In this document: one piece after another, positions 7,895 through 12,171 of the stretch | How positions within the stretch are numbered: position 1 is the first letter of the stretch | How the letters are laid out: each line of letters opens with the position of its first letter | NCBI GenBank assembly: GCA_946886645.1 | Contig: CAMPIY010000026.1 | Coordinates: forward strand, 1-12,171 | DNA length: 12,171 bases | Reading direction: 5' to 3' | Source: an uncultured Sphingomonas sp. | GTDB taxonomy: Bacteria; Pseudomonadota; Alphaproteobacteria; Sphingomonadales; Sphingomonadaceae | Made by a program: the position numbers and the translations under genes | The notes under the pieces: model-generated | Database searches by the model: none | Told to the model about the DNA's origin: nothing | Seen by the model: the letters and a program-made list of their open reading frames with translations, nothing else

Positions 7895-8823
7895 CAGAGG
7901 GCAGCGCCCCCTGCCCGCGCCAGCTGGGCGTTGCGGGCGTCCCTCATCTTCTTGAAATCGTCGCCGGCGTGATAGCTTGAGCGGGTCAGCGGCGAAGCCG
8001 CGACCAGCAGGAAGCCCTTCGCGCGGGCGATCGAGGCATAGGCCTTGAACGCGTCCGGGGTAACGAATTCCTCGACCCTGGCATGCTTGGGCGTCGGCTG
8101 GAGATATTGGCCCATCGTCAGGAAATCGATGCCTGCGGAGCGCATGTCGTCCATCACCTGATGAACCTCGAGCCGCTCCTCACCCAGGCCGACCATGACG
8201 CCCGACTTTGTGAAGATCGACGGGTCGAGCTTCTTGACCTGCTCCAGCAGGCGCAGCGAGGCGTAATAGCGCGCGCCCGGACGGATCGTCGGATAGAGCC
8301 TCGGTACGGTCTCCAAATTGTGGTTGTAGACGTCGGGCCGCGCCGCAACGATCGCCTCGACCGCCGCCTCATGCTTGTTCCGGAAGTCGGGAGTCAGGAT
8401 TTCGATGGTGGTGTTGGGCGTCTCGCGGCGCAGCGCCTCGATCACCTTCACGAACTGTGAAGCGCCGCCATCGGGCAAGTCATCGCGGTCGACCGACGTC
8501 ACCACGATATGCTCAAGCCCCAGCTTGGCCGCGGCGATCGCGACATGCTCCGGCTCCAGCGGGTCGACCGCGCGGGGCATCCCCGTCTTCACGTTGCAGA
8601 AGGCGCAGGCGCGGGTGCAGGTGTCGCCGAGGATCATCACCGTGGCGTGCTTCTTGGTCCAGCATTCGCCGATGTTCGGGCAGGCCGCTTCCTCGCACAC
8701 CGTCGCCAGGCTCAGTGAGCGCATCAGTTTGCGCGTTTCGTTATAGCCCTCGCTGACGGGAGCTTTCACGCGGATCCAGTCGGGCTTGCGCTGCTTGGGC
8801 GGAACGGGGAGCGGTGCGTTCAT
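7894..8823 (-). CDS. lipA: Lipoyl synthase LipA (radical SAM)
   Basis: LipA inserts two sulfur atoms into the octanoyl chain on lipoyl carrier proteins (E2 subunits, GcvH) using two 4Fe-4S clusters and S-adenosylmethionine. The 309 residues contain the auxiliary-cluster cysteines C43, C48 and C54 ([12 protein letters not shown]), the radical SAM motif CTRACAFC (C69, C73, C76), [14 protein letters not shown] (107-120), [17 protein letters not shown], and the C-terminal RSSYHAG motif (281-287) that supplies the serine ligand of the auxiliary cluster. The start is ATG 8823 ([16 protein letters not shown]). The frame extends upstream to 9267, but that part is antisense to the carbonic anhydrase gene and unlike LipA, so it is excluded. 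The gene is divergent from the carbonic anhydrase gene across a 66-base gap and coupled to the ratA-like gene downstream. Confidence 0.97.
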   Translation of the reverse strand: MNAPLPVPPKQRKPDWIRVKAPVSEGYNETRKLMRSLSLATVCEEAACPNIGECWTKKHATVMILGDTCTRACAFCNVKTGMPRAVDPLEPEHVAIAAAKLGLEHIVVTSVDRDDLPDGGASQFVKVIEALRRETPNTTIEILTPDFRNKHEAAVEAIVAARPDVYNHNLETVPRLYPTIRPGARYYASLRLLEQVKKLDPSIFTKSGVMVGLGEERLEVHQVMDDMRSAGIDFLTMGQYLQPTPKHARVEEFVTPDAFKAYASIARAKGFLLVAASPLTRSSYHAGDDFKKMRDARNAQLARAGGAAL

Positions 8824-8889
8824 GCGGGCCAGATAGCGATTTGCCCCCCATCTTGCCAGCCCTCCCCTCCAGCGGCTAGCGCCGACCTC
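8824..8889. other. 66-base divergent spacer, lipA / carbonic anhydrase
   Basis: Both genes must start from this gap, unless the carbonic anhydrase mRNA begins elsewhere. No convincing sigma-70 pair was found on either strand, and no clear Shine-Dalgarno precedes ATG 8890. TTGCCA at 8853-8858 is a weak -35 candidate for the plus strand without a good -10. Nothing firmer can be said. Confidence 0.4.
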
Positions 8890-9525
8890 ATGCCACATTT
8901 GTCGCCATTGATCGAAGGCTATCGCCGCTTCCGAAGCAAGAATTGGGAGCATGAGCGGGAACGATGGATGCAACTGGCGGAAGGGCAGAACCCGCAGGTC
9001 ATGATTCTGTCCTGTGCGGACAGCCGAGCGGACCCCGCGCAGATTTTCGACACCCGGCCGGGCGAGATGTTTGTTGTGCGCAACATCGCCGGCCTGGCGC
9101 CGCCCTATGAAACCAGCGCGGGCTACCACGGCGTGTCCTCGGCGCTTGAGTTCGCGGTGACGCAGCTCGACGTCGCTGAAATCCTGGTGATGGGCCACGG
9201 CCGCTGCGGCGGCTGCGCGGCGGCACTCACGGGCCAGTTCGACAACAGCGCCCACGGCGAGGGTCATTTCATCGCCGACTGGGTGGGAATGCTCGGCGAC
9301 GCGAGCGAAAAGGTGCGCTCACGTCACGATACACTCGATCGCGCGGCGTTCCTCGACATGGAGCTGGAAGCCGTGAAGGTCAGCCTCGCCAATCTGCGGA
9401 CCTTTCCGTGGATCGCCGAACGCGAACGCGCCGGAAGCCTGAAACTCCACGGCGCGCATTTTTCGATTGCCGATGGGCAACTGGACTTGCTCGACGAGGC
9501 GGAAGATATCTTCCGCCCCGTCTAA
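8890..9525 (+). CDS. Beta-class carbonic anhydrase
   Basis: The enzyme interconverts CO2 and bicarbonate, supplying bicarbonate for carboxylases and helping pH balance; it acts in the cytoplasm. The 211 residues carry the beta-class zinc site: C42 with the D44/R46 dyad in SCADSRADP, and H103 and C106 in [16 protein letters not shown] (61-68) and [13 protein letters not shown] (78-90) are also typical. Length fits the bacterial beta class. The start ATG 8890 gives [14 protein letters not shown], close to the family N-terminus, though no strong ribosome site is visible. The 3' end contains a perfect 20-base palindrome, and the gene converges on the small lipoprotein gene with a 10-base gap. can/cynT-type naming is possible; I give no symbol because the subtype is not clear. 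Confidence 0.95.
   Translation: MPHLSPLIEGYRRFRSKNWEHERERWMQLAEGQNPQVMILSCADSRADPAQIFDTRPGEMFVVRNIAGLAPPYETSAGYHGVSSALEFAVTQLDVAEILVMGHGRCGGCAAALTGQFDNSAHGEGHFIADWVGMLGDASEKVRSRHDTLDRAAFLDMELEAVKVSLANLRTFPWIAERERAGSLKLHGAHFSIADGQLDLLDEAEDIFRPV
9498..9517. repeat. 20-bp perfect palindrome near the 3' end of the carbonic anhydrase gene
   Basis: The half-site GGCGGAAGAT is followed at once by its reverse complement, inside the codons for EAEDIFRP. As RNA it could form an 8-bp stem (GGCGGAAG/CTTCCGCC) with an ATAT loop, just before the junction of two convergent genes. No T-run follows on either strand, so it is not a textbook intrinsic terminator. It might block read-through from both sides or be a coding coincidence. 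Confidence 0.4.
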
Positions 9526-9535
9526 GCATTAGCGG

Positions 9536-9871
9536 CTAACAGCGCGTATTATAGTCGTAAATCGGGTTGCCGTACTGGTCGACATAATAGCAATAGCCGC
9601 GGGTATCGCGGTAATATTGCCGTCCCTTGATGACCGCACCGGCGACACCGCCGAGCACCGCGCCAACCACGGCGCCGGTAACCGGATTCACGCCGGGCAC
9701 CACCGCGCCGACGACCGCGCCGGTCACGCCGCCAATCGCCGCGCCGGTCGCAACCCTGCGGCCCTGCGAATCGTATTGGTAGCCGTTGTTATAGCCGTAA
9801 GGGTCGCTCGCGCAGGCCGAAACCGAAAGGCTGGTGGCCGCCAGGGCCGAAAGCAGAATCGTGCGTTTCAT
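9536..9871 (-). CDS. Small glycine-zipper lipoprotein, outer-membrane type
   Basis: This 111-residue protein is of unknown specific function. It begins with a lipoprotein signal (MKRTILLSALAATSLSVSAC) whose lipobox VSAC makes Cys20 the lipidated residue. Ala at +2 rather than Asp suggests sorting to the outer membrane. Residues about 42-83 form a glycine-zipper region (AAIGGVTGAVVGAVVPG, then AVVGAVLGGVAGAVIKG), like the glycine-zipper 2TM families related to 17-kDa antigen and SlyB-like proteins. Tyr-rich segments flank it (YGYNNGYQYD and a C-terminal block). Cys94 and the terminal Cys111 could form a disulfide. ATG 9871 has AGGGAG nine bases upstream. The gene is divergent from the NYN gene and convergent with carbonic anhydrase. 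It is likely an envelope structural or stress protein, by family inference. Confidence 0.85.
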   Translation of the reverse strand: MKRTILLSALAATSLSVSACASDPYGYNNGYQYDSQGRRVATGAAIGGVTGAVVGAVVPGVNPVTGAVVGAVLGGVAGAVIKGRQYYRDTRGYCYYVDQYGNPIYDYNTRC

Positions 9872-9988
9872 GACAATATTCTCCCTGATACTCGTCCCGC
9901 CCCTGCTGACACTCTATAGCGTCCAAAAGCCCGTTTCGTTCCGTCCCCGTTGCGGTATGAACGCCAGATAAACAGACCGAAGGTGCCG
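9872..9988. other. Divergent spacer, lipoprotein / NYN protein
   Basis: This 117-base gap must hold the promoters of both flanking genes. On the minus strand AGGGAG (9881-9886) is the ribosome site of the lipoprotein gene, and TATAGA (about 9913-9918 read in reverse) is a weak -10 candidate without a good -35. On the plus strand AAGG (9980-9983) precedes ATG 9989 by five bases. No stronger motif was recognised. Confidence 0.4.
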
Positions 9989-10723
9989 ATGGCCGACCGT
10001 AACGATTACGCCGACAACGAGCTGAACATTGCCTTGCTGATCGATGCCGACAACGCATCGCCCGAGCATCTGGACGAGGTGCTGCTGGTCCTGGGCGAGC
10101 TGGGGACGATCAACATCCGCCGGGCCTATGGAAATTGGGAGAAGACCAGTCTCAAGGGATGGGGAACGCTCTCCAGCAGCCATTCGATCATGCAGATCCA
10201 GCAGAGGGACATCGTTAAAGGCAAAAGCGCGACCGACATGAAGATGACGATCGACGCCATGGACTTGCTCTACCGCGGCCACGTCGACGGGTTCGGAATC
10301 ATGTCTTCGGACAGCGACTTCCTGCCGCTGGCCCAGCGAATCCGTGAGGATGGCCTGGATGTCTATGGTTTCGGCACGGCCAAGACGCCGACCAGCTTCC
10401 AGCAGGCCTGTACCCGTTTCTTCGACGTGGCGGCCCTCGCCCATAAGAACGAAGACGCGCTGGAAGCCCCGCCGACCACCGAGGGCCAGCGAAAGGTCGA
10501 TGCCGAGCTCCTCCAGGTGTTGGGCGCCGCGTTCAAGGCTTCGAAGCGCGACGAGGAGGGCTATGCGGCGCTGAGCGAGATGGGACAGCGGGCCAAGGCG
10601 GTGTCGAGCTTCGCGGTGCGCAACTACGGCTTCACGCGTCTCAGCGACCTGATCAAGGCCGTCCCCAACTTCGGAACCAAGATCGGCGAGGACGGGCGGA
10701 TGATGGTGAAGCGGCTCCGCTAG
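9989..10723 (+). CDS. NYN-domain protein with LOTUS/OST-HTH-like C-terminus (putative RNase)
   Basis: This 244-residue protein has two parts. Residues about 12-150 are a NYN/PIN-like (LabA/DUF88) domain: LLIDADN with D19, D21 and N22, TDMKMTIDAMDLL with D83, and IMSSDSDF with D108/D110. That is the acidic cluster expected to bind metal in this nuclease-like fold. Residues about 165-244, after an acidic/Pro-rich linker, resemble an OST-HTH/LOTUS winged helix (AELLQVLGAAFKAS, YGFTRLSDLIKAVPNF, MMVKRLR), a module that in other proteins binds RNA. The combination suggests an RNA-cleaving or RNA-processing protein, but the substrate is unknown and catalytic activity is inferred. ATG 9989 is chosen for its AAGG ribosome site five bases upstream; an in-frame TTG at 9950 is less likely. 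No partner gene is evident; DoxX follows with its own promoter. Confidence 0.88.
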   Translation: MADRNDYADNELNIALLIDADNASPEHLDEVLLVLGELGTINIRRAYGNWEKTSLKGWGTLSSSHSIMQIQQRDIVKGKSATDMKMTIDAMDLLYRGHVDGFGIMSSDSDFLPLAQRIREDGLDVYGFGTAKTPTSFQQACTRFFDVAALAHKNEDALEAPPTTEGQRKVDAELLQVLGAAFKASKRDEEGYAALSEMGQRAKAVSSFAVRNYGFTRLSDLIKAVPNFGTKIGEDGRMMVKRLR

Positions 10724-10730
10724 CCCATGT

Positions 10731-10758
10731 TTGACATCGGCATGGCAGGGCCTACCAT
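10731..10758 (+). promoter_or_regulatory. Sigma-70-type promoter for the DoxX gene
   Basis: A perfect -35 TTGACA at 10731-10736 is followed after 16 bases by TACCAT at 10753-10758, a four-of-six match to TATAAT. Transcription would begin near 10765 and leave a leader of roughly 25 bases containing AGGGGA before ATG 10791. It lies just after the NYN stop, so DoxX can be expressed separately. Confidence 0.6.
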
Positions 10759-10790
10759 TTCGCCACGATAACGACAGGGGAAAGCGTCAA

Positions 10791-11228
10791 ATGCTCGAAG
10801 GCCGTTATGCACCGCAGGCGCTCAGCCTGCTCAGGATCGCCGCTTCGCTGATTTTCCTGCTTCACGGCAGCTCGAAGCTGCTTGGCTTTCCCGCATCCGA
10901 AATGGGAATGCCGCCCGTCGGCTCGCTCATGTGGATCGGCGGCGTGCTGGAGCTGGTTGGCGGCCTGCTATTGCTGATCGGCCTGTTCTCCCGCCCGGTC
11001 GCGTTCATCCTTTCAGGAGAGATGGCGGCCGCCTATTGGATGTTCCACGCCCCGCAATCGACCTTCCCGATGCTGAACGGCGGCGACGCGGCGATCCTTT
11101 ACTGCTTCGTCTTCCTACTCATCGCCGCGGCGGGCCCGGGCCCGTGGAGCATCGACGCCTCGCTCCGTCACCGCCGCACCGAGCCGGTTCGCGACATCGA
11201 CAGCGAAGGTGTGACGACCCTGCCCTAG
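10791..11228 (+). CDS. DoxX-family small membrane protein
   Basis: This 145-residue integral membrane protein has about four hydrophobic segments (roughly 10-30, 46-66, 69-86, 98-116). The family features are LRIAASLIFLLHGSSKLLGF near the start, IGGVLELVGGLLLLIGLFSRPVA in the middle and GGDAAILYCFVFLLIAAAGPGPWSID near the end. DoxX-like proteins occur widely. Some act in membrane redox complexes (for example archaeal thiosulfate:quinone oxidoreductase, mycobacterial MRC with SodA), but most lack a defined role, and none is claimed here. The ATG at 10791 is preceded by AGGGGA about nine bases upstream. An in-frame start at 10731 lies inside the predicted promoter and is rejected. The stop TAG shares the palindrome CTAG with the stop of the convergent DUF1905 gene. 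Confidence 0.88.
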   Translation: MLEGRYAPQALSLLRIAASLIFLLHGSSKLLGFPASEMGMPPVGSLMWIGGVLELVGGLLLLIGLFSRPVAFILSGEMAAAYWMFHAPQSTFPMLNGGDAAILYCFVFLLIAAAGPGPWSIDASLRHRRTEPVRDIDSEGVTTLP

Positions 11229-11518
11229 AGCAGGTTCAGCGAAAGAGTGACTTCGTCGCCGGCGGCAACGCCGGCGCGCTTCCTGACGTCGGCCTTGATC
11301 GGGAGAATGTAGCCGCCCGATTTCTGCGGGAAGATCGAGGTTCGCCAGGCGACGCCGTTGATGGCTGCCTCGACCGGTACCGAGCCGAACCCGCGGCGGA
11401 CGCCCGACGCGGCGGACTCCAGGCGAATTTCGACCGCCTCGTCGGGCGGGATAGTGAGGAAGTGCCAACTCCCCTTCCCTTCGCTCCACAGCCAGATCGG
11501 GGCGGTGACGGTGATCAA
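11225..11518 (-). CDS. DUF1905 domain protein
   Basis: This 97-residue protein of the DUF1905 family is predicted to be a small beta-barrel of unknown function. Matching segments are APIWLWSEGKGSWHFLTIP, GFGSVPVEAAINGVAWRTSIFP (family-like GSVPV..I.G..W.TS.FP), GGYILPIKADVRK and the terminal GDEVTLSLNLL. No ATG is suitable. The start is probably TTG at 11518-11516, which overlaps the stop of the upstream ydeI-like gene as TTGA and has AGAAG within the end of that gene. Upstream codons in this frame are antisense-like or shadow sequence and do not resemble DUF1905. DUF1905 and YdeI/OmpD-associated domains are often found fused or adjacent, so the two products likely act together (inference). 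Confidence 0.85.
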   Translation of the reverse strand: MITVTAPIWLWSEGKGSWHFLTIPPDEAVEIRLESAASGVRRGFGSVPVEAAINGVAWRTSIFPQKSGGYILPIKADVRKRAGVAAGDEVTLSLNLL

Positions 11519-12096
11519 GATTTCTTCTGCCAGTCGTATTGCGGAAGCCTGCGGCCCTCGGCGCTGACGGCAATCAGTTCGGCCAGCCGCTTGGCGCGCG
11601 TCTCGGGCCGCTTCGCGCCTGCGATCCAGCCCAACGCGCTCCGGCGATAGCCGGCCGGTCTTTTGTCCCAATCGGTCCAGGCCAGCTTGTTCCTGCGGAA
11701 AACCGTCTCCTCTTCAGGAGTCAGCGAGGCAACCGGTTTCTCGTAGGAATAGACGCCGCTGCGGTGCTTGTCGCGCTCGTAAGCGGCCTCGCCGGCGGGT
11801 GTCATCTGTCCTTCAGCCTTGAGCGCTTCGAAGCGGTCGACATTGACCTTGCTCCAGATGCTGCCCTTACGGCGTGGGGTGAAACGGATGGTGTAGGCCT
11901 CGTCGCTGAGCGATTTGCGGATGCCGTCGATCCAGCCGAAGCACAAAGCCTGGTCGCGTGCTTGAGGCCAGTCGATCGACGGTTTGCCGGAGGACTTTTT
12001 CCAGAAGCCGACGAGGAGTTCGGGCGCGGTTTCGTGGCTGGAGGCAAGCCACTGGCGGAAGTCGGCTTCGGTGGGGAAGTAGGTGGGCTTATTCAC
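11515..12096 (-). CDS. YdeI/OmpD-associated family protein
   Basis: This 193-residue protein belongs to the family annotated as YdeI/OmpD-associated or bacteriocin-protection proteins, whose biochemical role is unclear. Features are an N-terminal FPTEADFRQWLASSH segment, ELLVGFWKKSSGKPSI, the signature ALCFGWIDGIRKSL (50-63), RFTPRRKGSIWSKVNVDRFEAL (71-92), and a basic C-terminal helical region (WTDWDKRPAGYRRSALGWIAGAKRPETRAKR) typical of these proteins. The start is GTG at 12096-12094 with AGGG seven bases upstream; no ATG fits. It overlaps DUF1905 at TTGA, so the pair is likely one transcript reading left from the AT-rich promoter region at the right edge. The name does not prove a role in bacteriocin defence. 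Confidence 0.87.
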   Translation of the reverse strand: MNKPTYFPTEADFRQWLASSHETAPELLVGFWKKSSGKPSIDWPQARDQALCFGWIDGIRKSLSDEAYTIRFTPRRKGSIWSKVNVDRFEALKAEGQMTPAGEAAYERDKHRSGVYSYEKPVASLTPEEETVFRRNKLAWTDWDKRPAGYRRSALGWIAGAKRPETRAKRLAELIAVSAEGRRLPQYDWQKKS

Positions 12097-12141
12097 CCTG
12101 CCACCCTAGCGGGCGCCGCGGGCACTTCCCAGCCAAGCTCC

Positions 12142-12165
12142 ACTGTATTATATGAGTTATACAGT
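12142..12165 (-). promoter_or_regulatory. AT-rich inverted repeat overlapping a TATAAT box upstream of ydeI
   Basis: Arms ACTGTAT (12142-12148) and ATACAGT (12159-12165) are perfect inverted repeats around a 10-base spacer. On the minus strand a perfect -10 box TATAAT occupies 12152-12147, about 50 bases before the ydeI GTG; its -35 would fall at or past the window edge. A dyad overlapping a -10 box is the layout of a repressor operator. The regulator is not visible and could be encoded just to the right. Confidence 0.5.
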
Positions 12166-12171
12166 TAGAAG

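Noticed and set aside
8824..9267. Upstream in-frame extension of lipA to 9267
   Set aside because: It is antisense to the carbonic anhydrase zinc-site region and does not resemble LipA. ATG 8823 gives the expected N-terminus.
9938..9942. GGAAC upstream of the lipoprotein gene as an EcfG (general stress sigma factor) promoter
   Set aside because: No CGTT lies 16-17 bases downstream on that strand, so the two-part motif is not met.
11515..12096. A bacteriocin-immunity system based on the family name of YdeI
   Set aside because: The name is an inherited annotation. No bacteriocin, exporter or immunity gene is visible in the window.

Overview
The window looks like chromosomal DNA of a sphingomonad (Alphaproteobacteria, Sphingomonadales). 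It is GC-rich and tightly packed. It carries the alphaproteobacterial dusB-ntrY-ntrX-hfq-hflX order, a fused ispDF, and an Hfq made of two Sm/Hfq domains in one chain. I recall that Hfq arrangement from sphingomonads such as Novosphingobium, but I could not check it here. No rRNA, tRNA, CRISPR array, insertion sequence or prophage gene was seen, and no stretch longer than about 120 bases lacks a gene.

Left block (1-5775, all minus strand, read right to left): dusB (tRNA dihydrouridine synthase), ntrY (membrane sensor kinase), ntrX (response regulator), tandem-domain hfq and the 5' part of hflX, which runs off the left edge. In many alphaproteobacteria ntrB and ntrC lie between dusB and ntrY, and they are missing here. 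ntrY/ntrX and hfq/hflX are joined by stop/start overlaps and ntrX/hfq are 8 bases apart, so these genes probably form one transcript. It joins a nitrogen/redox two-component system to RNA- and ribosome-linked proteins.

Middle block (5827-8823): divergent from dusB is ispDF, a bifunctional enzyme of the MEP isoprenoid pathway, coupled by an ATGA overlap to a CinA/PncC-type amidohydrolase gene. Facing them on the minus strand is lipA (lipoyl synthase) coupled to a ratA/coq10-like START-domain gene. The two pairs converge with a 40-base coding overlap.

Right block (8890-12096): divergent from lipA is a beta-carbonic anhydrase. It is followed by a convergent small glycine-zipper lipoprotein, then a divergent NYN-domain protein with a LOTUS/OST-HTH-like tail (a probable RNA-processing protein) and a small DoxX-family membrane protein. 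On the minus strand at the right end is a two-gene unit, ydeI-like then DUF1905. An AT-rich inverted repeat containing a TATAAT box lies just upstream of it at the window edge.

Most of the window is core housekeeping. I found no clear new multi-gene system. The most notable feature is the tandem Hfq, whose two halves have lost different RNA-contact residues. Next come the apparent CTG start of hflX, the missing ntrBC, the NYN-LOTUS protein and the right-edge operator-like repeat.
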